From NCBI GenBank assembly GCA_934129745.1, contig CAKOWZ010000011.1:1-64000 (forward strand): 64,000 nt of DNA. Direction: 5' to 3'. Both the position numbers and the translations under genes were made by a program. The notes beneath the pieces were generated by a model. The model did not search any database. It saw nothing but the letters and a program-made list of their open reading frames with translations, and was not told where the DNA came from. The first letter of the stretch is position 1. Each line of letters starts with the position of its first letter. Shown piece by piece: positions 17,046 through 25,902 of the stretch. The stretch is from an uncultured Clostridia bacterium. Lineage in GTDB: Bacteria; Bacillota; Clostridia; TANB77; CAG-508.

Positions 17046-17573
17046 ATGAAAAAAATATTAAAAAAAGATAAAATGAAAATAACAACAATAATTACTATTG
17101 TTTTAATAATATTTTTATTAACTATTAGTACAGGATATTCTTATTTACATGCAAAATTAAAAATTGAAGGAAAATCAACAATTATTGCTCAACCAAAACA
17201 AGTAGGTGAATATCAACAAGGTCAAAGTACTTCATCATGGAGTATTGTTTCACAATCTAATTTAGAAAACGCTTTAACAAAAATCTATGATATAAAAATA
17301 AACATTGTAAATAATGATGAAGATGCTAATTCTTGGGCTGTTGGAATGGATGTACCAACTTCATATGATGTAACTAAACAAAAAATAAAATGTGCAAGTA
17401 CAACACAATATGAAAATGGAAGATTAACATTATATTCAACAGATTGGAATGCACAAGTTGAAAAAGGGCAAATTTTGACATTAGAATTTCAAATTGCAAT
17501 AAATGGAGAAACAGAATTAAGTATAGATAATATAACATTTAATGGATTATTAACGCAAAATTTAAACAATTGA
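17046..17573 (+). CDS. Second small exported protein of the SipW cluster
   Basis: The 175-residue protein has a basic N-terminus, one hydrophobic segment (residues 12-29) and GYSYLHAKLKIEGKSTI, parallel to the start of the neighbour at 16325. The mature part contains conserved-looking Trp residues (SSWSIV, NSWAVGMDV, STDWNAQ), reminiscent of carbohydrate-binding beta-sandwich modules of the CBM2/CBM3 type; I cannot assign it firmly. It lies directly before the signal peptidase. Initiation context is unusual because the ribosome binding site is far upstream. Confidence 0.6.
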   Translation: MKKILKKDKMKITTIITIVLIIFLLTISTGYSYLHAKLKIEGKSTIIAQPKQVGEYQQGQSTSSWSIVSQSNLENALTKIYDIKINIVNNDEDANSWAVGMDVPTSYDVTKQKIKCASTTQYENGRLTLYSTDWNAQVEKGQILTLEFQIAINGETELSIDNITFNGLLTQNLNN

Positions 17574-17692
17574 AATTATAATATGTGAATATATTATAAA
17601 TAAATATAAAATAATCTATATTATATTATTAACATAAATTAAATAATAAAAATACATATGATAAATGAAATAAAAAGGAGTTAATATAAAAT

Positions 17693-18874
17693 ATGAAAAG
17701 TGAAAATAAGAAAATTATTTTATATTCTCTAATTTTAGTGTTAGTATTACTAGGATGTCTAGGGGCAACTTTGTTTATTATACCAGAATTTTTTGAAGAC
17801 TCAGCAAGAATTGCTATATTAATTTTATGGATTGGTCTTGCAATTATAGCAGCACCAATTGAAAATGATCATACAAGATTTAAAGGAAAAACTGAAAAAA
17901 TAAAAACAACACTTATAATTGTGATTATTTATAATATTTTATATTTTTTATTAGGACTTATATTTGGATATCAAAGAAACCCTTTGTCCATAAAGTTTTT
18001 TTCTATAATTAAAAATCTTGTTTTTATAGTTGGAGTTATTGCTTTACAGGATTTTGTAAGGTCAAAGGTTATAAATAACCAAAGGAAAAAAATAAATTAT
18101 GTTGTTTTTACAATAGTTTTTATTATACTAAGATTAGATTATTCACAAGGATATGCAGTTTTATCATCTGGTGAAAAAATATTTGAATATTTATGTTCAA
18201 CAGTTTTCCCAGAAATAGCACGAGGATGCGTGTGTACATATTTAGCATATACAGGAGGTACACTTCTAGTATATTCATATACATTACCAATGGCATTAAG
18301 AAATGTATTATTACCAATATTTCCAAATTTAGATTGGTTTTTGACATCTGTTTTAGAAGTATTAGTATCTGTTATAATATTTGTATATAATAATTATGTA
18401 CATACAATAAGAACAAATAGAATTACTAGAAAAGAAAGAAAAAACATATCACCTGTAAAACAAATTCCAGTATTGATAATATTATTAATTTCAGTTACAT
18501 TTATTACAGGTTTTTTACCTGCAAAACCAATAGCAATTATGTCATATAGTATGGTACCAACATTTAGTAGAGGAGCAGTTGTAATTTCTGTAAAATTAGA
18601 TGAAAAAGGAATTAATAATTTAAAAGTTGGAGATATAATTCAATATCAAACTGATAGTGGTGATGTAATACACAGGATAATTGAAATAAAAAAAGATGAA
18701 AAAGGAAATTTATTATTTCAAACCAAAGGAGATAATAATAGTGCACCAGATTCGAATTTAGTACAACCTGAACAAATTTTGGGATGTATTAAATTAAATA
18801 TACCATATATTGGATATCCATCTGTGTGGTTTGGAGAAAAAATATTAGGCAAAAAGTCTTTTATAACTATATAA
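17693..18874 (+). CDS. SipW-like (ER-type) signal peptidase I with N-terminal membrane domain
   Basis: Type I signal peptidases of the SipW kind use a Ser-His pair rather than Ser-Lys. This 393-residue protein shows Ser286 in MSYSMVPT, His327 in GDVIHRII and DNNSAPD as the third conserved box. The catalytic domain begins near residue 265. The first 250 residues hold six or more hydrophobic segments, which is much more than the single anchor of B. subtilis SipW. It probably cleaves the two neighbouring exported proteins. ATG after AAGGAG; DUF5305-like gene 16 bases downstream. Confidence 0.88.
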   Translation: MKSENKKIILYSLILVLVLLGCLGATLFIIPEFFEDSARIAILILWIGLAIIAAPIENDHTRFKGKTEKIKTTLIIVIIYNILYFLLGLIFGYQRNPLSIKFFSIIKNLVFIVGVIALQDFVRSKVINNQRKKINYVVFTIVFIILRLDYSQGYAVLSSGEKIFEYLCSTVFPEIARGCVCTYLAYTGGTLLVYSYTLPMALRNVLLPIFPNLDWFLTSVLEVLVSVIIFVYNNYVHTIRTNRITRKERKNISPVKQIPVLIILLISVTFITGFLPAKPIAIMSYSMVPTFSRGAVVISVKLDEKGINNLKVGDIIQYQTDSGDVIHRIIEIKKDEKGNLLFQTKGDNNSAPDSNLVQPEQILGCIKLNIPYIGYPSVWFGEKILGKKSFITI

Positions 18875-18890
18875 CAAAGGAGAAAATAAA

Positions 18891-19946
18891 ATGGAGAAAG
18901 ATAAATACAAAGCAAGAGTAAAAAGTGTTATAAGAAATATTTGTATAAGTACTGTAATTTTATTTTTAGGAATAATTTTTATTGTTAAATCATTTTCAAT
19001 AGAAAAAGAAGTTAAAAATTTTTTATATTCATATAATTTATTTCAAAGTGTAAATTATACAGTTGATCTTAAAGATAATGAATATTTTAAAAATAATACA
19101 TTAGGTATGAATATGTCATATATTTCAGAACTTGTAGATAAAGTAAATTTAGATTTTTCATATAAATTTAATGGAACTAAAGATGGTAAAATAAAATATA
19201 ATTATCAAATTGTTGCATATACAAAAGTTAATTCAACATCAATAACAGAAGATGAAAATAACAAATTAATTTGGCAAAATACAGAAGTTTTATTAGAACC
19301 TAAAACAATTGAATTAGAAAAAAGTTCATCTTATGATATAAATGAAAAGGTTCAAATTGATTTTGCATCATATAATGAAAAAATACAGAATTTAAGCAAA
19401 ACATATAGAATACCTGTTGAGGCAAGTTTAGAAGTAAAATTGATTGTTAAAACAGATGCAGATATTGAAAATGTTGAACAAGTTATTAATGAATATTCTG
19501 TTATGAATGTTAAAATGGATTTAAATGAAACAGTTTTTTCAGTTAACAAAGATTTTAAACAAAATGATCAAAAAACTATTAGTGATGTTAAACCTGCAAG
19601 TAAGAAAATTAATAAAGTTCAATTTATTATAGGAGTAATTGAAGTAGTAATTGCATTACTTATTATGTTAGATTCAATAAGAAAATCTATCAAATTTAGT
19701 GCTAAGTCAGATTATGCAATAGCATTAAATAGAATTTTAAAGAATTATGGAGATGTTGTTGCTGAAATTGTAAGTCCTATTGAAGTTGATAATTTAAATG
19801 TAATTGAAGTTAAAAATTTTGATCAATTATTAGATATTGAAGAAGAGATTAGAATGCCTATTTTATTTTTTGAAACAATTCCTGATGAACAAGGTGAATT
19901 TATAATTGTCTGTGATAATATTGCTTATAGATATGTAATTGGATAA
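18891..19946 (+). CDS. DUF5305-like bitopic membrane protein of the SipW cluster
   Basis: The 351-residue protein has a membrane segment near residues 15-37, an extracytoplasmic domain of about 190 residues with paired beta-strand character, a second membrane segment (about 246-264) and a cytoplasmic tail of about 85 residues. This matches the layout of DUF5305 proteins often found beside sipW in Clostridia and archaea. Role unknown; assembly or anchoring of the exported proteins is a reasonable guess. Start ATG follows AAAGGAG, only 16 bases after the peptidase. Confidence 0.65.
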   Translation: MEKDKYKARVKSVIRNICISTVILFLGIIFIVKSFSIEKEVKNFLYSYNLFQSVNYTVDLKDNEYFKNNTLGMNMSYISELVDKVNLDFSYKFNGTKDGKIKYNYQIVAYTKVNSTSITEDENNKLIWQNTEVLLEPKTIELEKSSSYDINEKVQIDFASYNEKIQNLSKTYRIPVEASLEVKLIVKTDADIENVEQVINEYSVMNVKMDLNETVFSVNKDFKQNDQKTISDVKPASKKINKVQFIIGVIEVVIALLIMLDSIRKSIKFSAKSDYAIALNRILKNYGDVVAEIVSPIEVDNLNVIEVKNFDQLLDIEEEIRMPILFFETIPDEQGEFIIVCDNIAYRYVIG

Positions 19947-20066
19947 AATAATGTAATAGCTTATAAGTTGGAAATTATTTGAAAAAACAGTTGTAAAATT
20001 ATTGAAAAATTGATATACTATTAAAAGAAAATTTTCTATGTTTTGAATGAAAGGAAAGTGATAAAT

Positions 20067-20519
20067 ATGGAAGAAAATAATGTTAATAATGAAACTAAAG
20101 AAATTGTGAATAATAATAACACAATTAATACAAATGAGGAAATAAGTTTAGGAAATAACACAATTAAAATTGCTGATGATGTTGTTGCTGTAATTGCTGG
20201 TGTTGCTGTATCAGAAATACCTGGTGTTGCAAATATGGCAGGAGGATTTGCAGGAGGATTTGCAGAAGTTTTAAGTGGTAAAAAAAATCTTGCAAAAGGT
20301 ATAAAAGTTGATGTTGGTGAAAAAGAAACTAAAATTGATGTTAATATTATAGTTGAATATGGGACAAGAATTCCAAATGTGGCATATGAAATTCAAACAA
20401 AAGTTAAAAAAGCTGTTGAAACAATGACTGGATTAAAAGTTGTTGAAGTAAATGTTCATGTTCAAGGAGTAAATATTACAAATACAAATAATGAAGAAAA
20501 TAAAAATGTTGAACAATAA
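20067..20519 (+). CDS. Asp23/Gls24 family envelope stress protein
   Basis: The 150-residue cytoplasmic protein has the family pattern IKIADDVVAVIAGVAVSEIPGVANMAGG and VEYGTRIPNVAYEIQTKVKKAVETMTGL. Asp23 proteins are anchored near the membrane by AmaP, whose gene follows, and contribute to alkaline and cell envelope stress tolerance. A TTG at 20043 is in frame, but ATG 20067 with AAAGGA upstream is the better start. Confidence 0.9.
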   Translation: MEENNVNNETKEIVNNNNTINTNEEISLGNNTIKIADDVVAVIAGVAVSEIPGVANMAGGFAGGFAEVLSGKKNLAKGIKVDVGEKETKIDVNIIVEYGTRIPNVAYEIQTKVKKAVETMTGLKVVEVNVHVQGVNITNTNNEENKNVEQ

Positions 20520-20577
20520 AAACTAAAAATGAAATTAGAGCATTAAAAATTAAAAAATATGCTGTAATTAGAAAACT

Positions 20578-20614
20578 AAAGCACAGGTGTTCAATACAGC
20601 TCCTGTGCTTTTTT
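20578..20614 (+). terminator. Terminator after the Asp23 gene
   Basis: AAAGCACAGG (20578-20587) pairs exactly with CCTGTGCTTT (20602-20611) and runs into six T. Confidence 0.9.
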
Positions 20615-20615
20615 G

Positions 20616-20682
20616 CAAATAAGTTTTGGCAAATAAAGTTTTTATAAATAAAGTTTTTACAAATAAAGTTTTTACAAATAAA
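20616..20682 (+). repeat. Tandem 15-bp AT-rich repeats
   Basis: About four and a half units of CAAATAAAGTTTTTA, first and last degenerate, lie between the Asp23 and AmaP genes. No function is evident. Confidence 0.8.
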
Positions 20683-20769
20683 TATGATATATCAGTAATT
20701 AATATTATAAAATAAGCCTTTAATAAAATAGTATTAAATAAGGCAAAAGAAGGGATATGGTGAGTACAT

Positions 20770-21420
20770 ATGAAATTTTTAGAAAGATTAGCATTAATAT
20801 TATTTTCAATAATTATGATGATATTGGCTATTACAAGTTGTTTAATTGTATTTGATATTGTTCAATTAAAAACTATATATAAATTATTTGAGGAACTTTT
20901 AAAAGATGATATTGCAAAAAGAGTAATTATTGGTTCATCAATTGTTACAACATTATTAGCTATAAAATCATTATTTTTTCCGACAAAAATGAAGAAAAAG
21001 CAAGAAATTAAATCAGGTGTTTTATTAGAAAATAAAGATGGTAGATTATTAATTTCTAAAGATACAATTGAAAATCTTGTAAATAGTGTTGTAAATAGTT
21101 TTGAAGAAACAGTTGATAGTCAAACAAAGGTGGTATTAGATTCTGACAATAATCTAACAGTTTTTGTGAGTTTATTAGTAAAAGATAACTCTATTATTAA
21201 AGAAATGTCTTCAAATATGCAAAATAAAATTAAAGAAACAATTAAGAGAAATACAGATTTAGATGTAAATCAAGTTAATATTAATATAAGAGATATTGAT
21301 AGTAAATCTAGTGGGAAAAATAGTCAAACAAAAATTAAGATAAATAATGTAAAGGTAAATCAAGAAAAAAAACAAAAAGAAGAAACAACTAATAAAGAGC
21401 AAAATCAACAAATTAGTTAA
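20770..21420 (+). CDS. amaP: Alkaline shock response membrane anchor protein
   Basis: The 216-residue protein has two N-terminal membrane segments (about residues 5-30 and 54-70) and an Asp23-like cytoplasmic domain (LLISKDTIENLVNSVVNSF), followed by a Lys/Glu/Gln-rich tail. This is the AmaP layout; AmaP ties Asp23 to the membrane. It sits between the Asp23 gene and a DUF2273 gene, the standard trio. ATG 20770 with GGGATATGG region upstream. Confidence 0.88.
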   Translation: MKFLERLALILFSIIMMILAITSCLIVFDIVQLKTIYKLFEELLKDDIAKRVIIGSSIVTTLLAIKSLFFPTKMKKKQEIKSGVLLENKDGRLLISKDTIENLVNSVVNSFEETVDSQTKVVLDSDNNLTVFVSLLVKDNSIIKEMSSNMQNKIKETIKRNTDLDVNQVNINIRDIDSKSSGKNSQTKIKINNVKVNQEKKQKEETTNKEQNQQIS

Positions 21421-21453
21421 TAAAATAAAAATTTTAATAGGAGGTTTTTGATT

Positions 21454-21657
21454 ATGAATGAAAACAATAATTTCTGGTTAAAAAATTTAGGAGCTATAAT
21501 TGGAATTATAATAGGAGCAATTTTGGCATGTACAAAATTATATAGAGTTGTTATTATAATTATGGCAGTTATTGGTGGAGCTTATATTGGAAAATATATT
21601 CAATATAATAAAGAAGAAGCAAAAGATAAGATGAAAAAGTTTATTGATAAATTATAA
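21454..21657 (+). CDS. DUF2273 family small membrane protein
   Basis: The 67-residue product has two close hydrophobic segments (about residues 10-28 and 33-50) and a basic amphipathic tail (KEEAKDKMKKFIDK). DUF2273 proteins accompany Asp23 and AmaP and probably belong to the same envelope complex. AGGAGG at 21439-21444 fits the ATG at 21454. Confidence 0.85.
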   Translation: MNENNNFWLKNLGAIIGIIIGAILACTKLYRVVIIIMAVIGGAYIGKYIQYNKEEAKDKMKKFIDKL

Positions 21658-21685
21658 AAATGTAGAAATAGAAGGGTGAAGAAAA

Positions 21686-22135
21686 ATGAATAAATCAACA
21701 ATAAGAGAACTAACTTTTAAATTATTATATAGCTTAGAAATTCAAAGAAGTTTTGAAGATGAAGATATTGAATTGTTTTTTGAGGATACAGGATTAGAAA
21801 GTAATCAAGCAAAAAAACAAATTAAAAATGATGTTAATGAAATAGTATCAAATAAAGAAAATTTATTAAAATTAATTTCAGGAAACTTAAAATCTGATTG
21901 GAATGTTGAAAGAATTTCAAAAGTAAATATTGCATTATTAGAGATAGCTATATATGAAATGCTATATAAGAAAGTTCCTTATAAAATTGTCATTAATGAA
22001 GTTGTTGAACTTGCAAAAAAATATGGAGAAGATGCTTCAAGTTCATTTATAAATGGAGTATTAGCTACAATTGTTAAAGAAAATAATTTACAACAAAGTA
22101 GTGAAATTAAAGAGGAAAATTCTGAAGAAGAGTAA
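21686..22135 (+). CDS. nusB: Transcription antitermination factor NusB
   Basis: NusB binds boxA RNA with NusE (S10) and prevents early termination in rRNA operons. The 149-residue all-helical protein has the family pattern RELTFKLLYSLEIQ at the start, and VAKINIALLEIAIYEML-like and VPYKIVINEVVELAKKYGE segments at the end. It follows the Asp23 group and precedes xseA, as in many Firmicutes. Confidence 0.95.
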   Translation: MNKSTIRELTFKLLYSLEIQRSFEDEDIELFFEDTGLESNQAKKQIKNDVNEIVSNKENLLKLISGNLKSDWNVERISKVNIALLEIAIYEMLYKKVPYKIVINEVVELAKKYGEDASSSFINGVLATIVKENNLQQSSEIKEENSEEE

Positions 22136-22159
22136 TACATAAGTGAAAAGAGGGGTAAG

Positions 22160-23350
22160 ATGGAATATAATCCAATTACAGTTACAGATTTAAATAGATA
22201 TATAAAAAATAAAGTAGATGGTGATGAATATTTAAATAATGTTCTTGTTAAAGGTGAAATTTCAAATTTTAAGCATCATTATACTGGACATATGTATTTT
22301 ACTTTAAAAGATGAAAATTCATTAATAAAATGCATAATGTTTAAAACATATACTCCTAATTTAAAATTTGTTCCAAGAGATGGGATGAAAGTAATGATTT
22401 TAGGAACTGTTTCGGTTTTTGAAAGAGATGGAGTATATCAAATTTATTGTAAAGCAATGCAAGAAGATGGAATGGGAAGTTTATATAAAGCATATGAAGA
22501 ATTAAAAAATAAACTTGAAAAACAAGGTTTATTTGATATGAAATATAAGAAACCAATTCCTAAATTTCCAAAATGTATAGGAGTTTTATCAGCAAGTACA
22601 GGTTCAGTTATACGTGATATAATAAATGTTTCAACAAGGAGAAATCCAAATTGTTATATTAAATTATTACCAGTTCCAGTTCAAGGTAAAGGTGCAGGAG
22701 AAAAAATTGCAGAAGCAATTAAAATTATGAATAAATACAAATTAGCAGATGTAATTATTTTAGCACGTGGAGGAGGTTCGTTAGAAGATTTATGGCCATT
22801 TAATGAAGAAATTGTAGCACATGCTATTTTTGAATCTGAATTACCTGTAATTTCAGCAGTTGGACATGAAACAGATTTTACAATTGCAGATTTTGTAGCA
22901 GATTTAAGAGCTCCAACACCATCAGCTGCAGCTGAATTGGCAAATCCAAATGTTGCAGATTTAATTTCTGATCTTGAAAAATATAATAATAGATTAAAAA
23001 AATCACTAATTACAAAAATTGAAACAATGAAATTAAGATATGAAAAATGTATGGCAAGTAGAGTATTTAAAGAACCTTTACAAAAAATAAATGAAAGATA
23101 TATTTTAATTGATATGAAAGTTAAAAAAATGCAAAATTTGATTAATAGTAAAGTAAAAGATGATAAAACTAAAATGGTTGAAGTTATTGCAAAACTGGAT
23201 ACTTTGAGTCCTTTAAAGACTTTAGCAAGAGGTTATAGTTTGACAACTGGTATTGATGGGAAAATTATTAAATCAGCTAATAATATAAAAAAAGATGATG
23301 AATTAGTTATTAGATTTAAAGATGGAAAAACAAATGTTAAGGTTATTTAA
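22160..23350 (+). CDS. xseA: Exodeoxyribonuclease VII large subunit
   Basis: XseA is the catalytic subunit of the single-strand-specific exonuclease VII. The 396-residue protein has the N-terminal OB fold (VKGEISNFKHHYTGHMYFTLKD), the catalytic core with ARGGGSLEDLWPFNEE, SAVGHETDFTIADFVADLRAPTPS in two halves, and a long coiled-coil region before ARGYSLT. The small subunit gene xseB lies further on, separated by one gene. ATG with AGAGGGG upstream. Confidence 0.96.
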   Translation: MEYNPITVTDLNRYIKNKVDGDEYLNNVLVKGEISNFKHHYTGHMYFTLKDENSLIKCIMFKTYTPNLKFVPRDGMKVMILGTVSVFERDGVYQIYCKAMQEDGMGSLYKAYEELKNKLEKQGLFDMKYKKPIPKFPKCIGVLSASTGSVIRDIINVSTRRNPNCYIKLLPVPVQGKGAGEKIAEAIKIMNKYKLADVIILARGGGSLEDLWPFNEEIVAHAIFESELPVISAVGHETDFTIADFVADLRAPTPSAAAELANPNVADLISDLEKYNNRLKKSLITKIETMKLRYEKCMASRVFKEPLQKINERYILIDMKVKKMQNLINSKVKDDKTKMVEVIAKLDTLSPLKTLARGYSLTTGIDGKIIKSANNIKKDDELVIRFKDGKTNVKVI

Positions 23351-23385
23351 AAATAATAGAAAAAATTGAAGGGAGACAAAAGATT

Positions 23386-23856
23386 ATGAGTAAAAGTAAA
23401 AAGGAAAAAGATAATTCTTTAAAAATAATATTAGGTTTATTAATAATTGGTGTTTGTTTATGTTTAGCATATGGTGGAAAAATGTATTTAGAAGATAAGA
23501 AACCTGTAGAAGCTGTTATTGATAATCAGCAACCTAATAAAGTTGTTGCTGAAGATAAAAAAGATGAAGTAAAAGAAGAGAATAAAGAAGAAAACAAAGA
23601 AGAAAAAGAAGATACTGATAAAAAAGAAGAACAACCAGAACAACCAGAACAACCAGAAAGTGAAGAAGTTAGTGCAAGTGCTGAAGATAAAGCTATTGAA
23701 TTAGCAAAAAAAGAATATGGTGTTACAGATGGAGTTTATTTTAGAATTGAACAAACAAAATCTAGTGATGTTTATGTTGTTAGTGTAAGAGATGAAAGTA
23801 CAACAGCAGCATTAGAATGGTATACAGTAAATATTTCTACTGGTGAAGTTAAATAA
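23386..23856 (+). CDS. Membrane-anchored protein with acidic linker and PepSY-like C-terminal domain
   Basis: The 156-residue product has one membrane segment (about residues 12-30), a long Glu/Lys/Pro-rich linker (about 45-100, with EQPEQPEQPE repeats), and a C-terminal domain of about 55 residues (AIELAKKEYG, VYVVSVRDE, WYTVNISTGEV) that resembles PepSY-type domains of Firmicutes. PepSY domains are thought to inhibit peptidases outside the cytoplasm. Its position between xseA and xseB is unusual and probably means only co-transcription. Confidence 0.6.
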   Translation: MSKSKKEKDNSLKIILGLLIIGVCLCLAYGGKMYLEDKKPVEAVIDNQQPNKVVAEDKKDEVKEENKEENKEEKEDTDKKEEQPEQPEQPESEEVSASAEDKAIELAKKEYGVTDGVYFRIEQTKSSDVYVVSVRDESTTAALEWYTVNISTGEVK

Positions 23857-23897
23857 TAATAATTAGTACTTAGTAAAAACTGAAAAGGAGAGGAAAA

Positions 23898-24128
23898 ATG
23901 GCTAAAGAAAATAAAGAAAACATAAGCTTTGAAGATACAATGAAACAATTAGAACAAATTGTAACAGAACTTGAAAAAAATGATTTAGATTTAGATACAT
24001 CAGTTACTAAATTTGAAGAAGGAATGAAATTATCTAAACAATGTAGTCAAATGTTAGATGATGCAGAAAAAAGAATTAGTATATTAGTAAGCTCTGAAGA
24101 TGGGATTGTTGAAAAAGATTTTGAGTAA
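23898..24128 (+). CDS. xseB: Exodeoxyribonuclease VII small subunit
   Basis: The 76-residue protein has the typical pattern SFEDTMKQLEQIVTELE, LDTSVTKFEEGMKLSKQC and a short tail. It assembles in several copies on XseA. GGAGAGG lies just before the ATG. Confidence 0.94.
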   Translation: MAKENKENISFEDTMKQLEQIVTELEKNDLDLDTSVTKFEEGMKLSKQCSQMLDDAEKRISILVSSEDGIVEKDFE

Positions 24129-24182
24129 TAATAACATATTGTAGATTATGATAATTGCTAAAGATGGAAAGGTGTGGAGCAC

Positions 24183-25844
24183 ATGAAGGATATTGAAATT
24201 GCACAAAATGCTAAATTAGAGAAAATAGAAAATATAGCTAAAAAAATACAAATAGAAGATGAATATCTTGAACAATATGGAAAATATAAAGCAAAAATTG
24301 ATTTATCAATTTTTGATAAACTGAAAAATAAGGAAAATGGTAAATTAATTTTAGTTACATCAATTAATCCAACTCCATTAGGAGAAGGAAAAACTACAGT
24401 ATCAATTGGTATAACAGATGGTTTAAATAAAATAGGAAAAAAAGCAATTGCAACATTAAGAGAACCATCTTTAGGACCTGTTTTTGGAATTAAAGGTGGA
24501 GCAACAGGTGGAGGATATTCACAAATAGCACCAATGGAAGATATAAATTTACATTTTACAGGTGATATTCATGCAATAACATCAGCTAATAATTTATTAT
24601 CAGCAATTATTGATAATCATATTTATTTTGGAAACAAACTTCAATTTGAAAAAGTTACTTGGAAAAGATGTGTTGATTTAAATGATAGACAATTAAGATG
24701 TGTTAAAACTGGATTATCAGGTGAAAAAAACATTGTACCAAGAATAGATGGATTTGATATAACAGTTGCATCAGAAATAATGGCTGTATTATGTTTATCA
24801 AAAAATATACAAGATTTAAAAAATAAAATATCAGAAATAATAGTAGGATATAATATAGAAAAACAACCAATTAAAGTAAAAGATTTGAATGCACAAGGAG
24901 CATTAACAGTTTTATTGAAAGATGCAATAAAACCAAATTTGGTTCAAACACTAGAAAATAACCCATGTTTAGTTCATGGTGGACCTTTTGCAAATATAGC
25001 ACATGGATGTAATAGTATAATTGCAACAAAAATGGCATTAAAGTTAGGGGATTATGTTGTTACTGAGGCTGGATTTGGAGCAGACTTAGGAGCAGAAAAA
25101 TTCTTAGATATTAAATGTAGAAAATCAGGACTAAAACCAGATTGTGTTGTTTGTGTTGCAACAATTAAAGCTTTAAAATATCATGGAGGAATGGCAAAAG
25201 AAGATATTCAAAATGAAAATATTGAAGCATTAATTAAAGGAAGTAAAAATATTTTAAAACATATTGAAAATATAAGAAAAAAATTTGGATTAAATGTTAT
25301 TGTTGCAATAAATAAATATAATACTGATACAGAAAAAGAAATTCAAACTTTAAATAATATTTTAAATGATAATGGAATACAATTAAGTTTGTGTGAAAAT
25401 TGGGAAAAAGGAAGCCAGGGGATTATAGATTTGGCTAATAAAATTGTTGATTTATGTGATGAAAAATCAAATTTGAAATTTATATATGATTTAGAAGATA
25501 CAATTGAAAATAAAATAGAAAAAATTTGTACTAATATATATGGTGCAGAAGGTGTAGAATATACAGAAAAAGCAAAAGAAAATATTGAAAATATACGAAA
25601 ATTAGGTTATGAGAATTTACCTATATGTATTGCAAAAACACAATATTCTTTTTCAGATGATCCGAAAAACCTAGAATGCAATACAAAATTTAATATCCAT
25701 GTTGAAGATGTTAATTTAAAAACAGGAGCTGGATTTATAGTTGTTTTAACAGGAAAAATTATGACAATGCCTGGTTTACCAAAAACTCCAGCAGCAGAAA
25801 ATATTGATATTGATTTAAATGGAAATATTGTGGGAATTTTTTAA
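24183..25844 (+). CDS. fhs: Formate-tetrahydrofolate ligase
   Basis: Fhs makes 10-formyl-tetrahydrofolate from formate, ATP and tetrahydrofolate, feeding purine synthesis and initiator tRNA formylation (fmt is in this window), and in acetogens the methyl branch of carbon fixation. The 553-residue protein has the ATP loop TPLGEGKTT, KGGATGGGYSQIAPMEDINLH in two parts, VTEAGFGADLGAEKF and the C-terminal MTMPGLPKTPAAENIDID block. GTG 24174 is in frame, but ATG 24183 is better spaced from GGAAAGGTG. Length is normal. Confidence 0.96.
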   Translation: MKDIEIAQNAKLEKIENIAKKIQIEDEYLEQYGKYKAKIDLSIFDKLKNKENGKLILVTSINPTPLGEGKTTVSIGITDGLNKIGKKAIATLREPSLGPVFGIKGGATGGGYSQIAPMEDINLHFTGDIHAITSANNLLSAIIDNHIYFGNKLQFEKVTWKRCVDLNDRQLRCVKTGLSGEKNIVPRIDGFDITVASEIMAVLCLSKNIQDLKNKISEIIVGYNIEKQPIKVKDLNAQGALTVLLKDAIKPNLVQTLENNPCLVHGGPFANIAHGCNSIIATKMALKLGDYVVTEAGFGADLGAEKFLDIKCRKSGLKPDCVVCVATIKALKYHGGMAKEDIQNENIEALIKGSKNILKHIENIRKKFGLNVIVAINKYNTDTEKEIQTLNNILNDNGIQLSLCENWEKGSQGIIDLANKIVDLCDEKSNLKFIYDLEDTIENKIEKICTNIYGAEGVEYTEKAKENIENIRKLGYENLPICIAKTQYSFSDDPKNLECNTKFNIHVEDVNLKTGAGFIVVLTGKIMTMPGLPKTPAAENIDIDLNGNIVGIF

Positions 25845-25902
25845 AAAATAGTATAATTCACTTTATTTTGGAAAAGATAATTCTAAAATGAGGTGATTTT
25901 TT
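25829..25902 (+). promoter_or_regulatory. Promoter and hairpin that covers the RBS of the SleB-like gene
   Basis: TTGTGG (25829-25834) and TATAAT (25852-25857) with 17-bp spacing form a likely promoter inside and after the fhs end. TCACTTTATTTT (25858-25869) pairs with AAAATGAGGTGA (25885-25896), with two wobble pairs, followed by six T and the ATG. It looks like a terminator for fhs whose 3' arm contains the GAGGTG ribosome binding site of the next gene. Confidence 0.5.
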
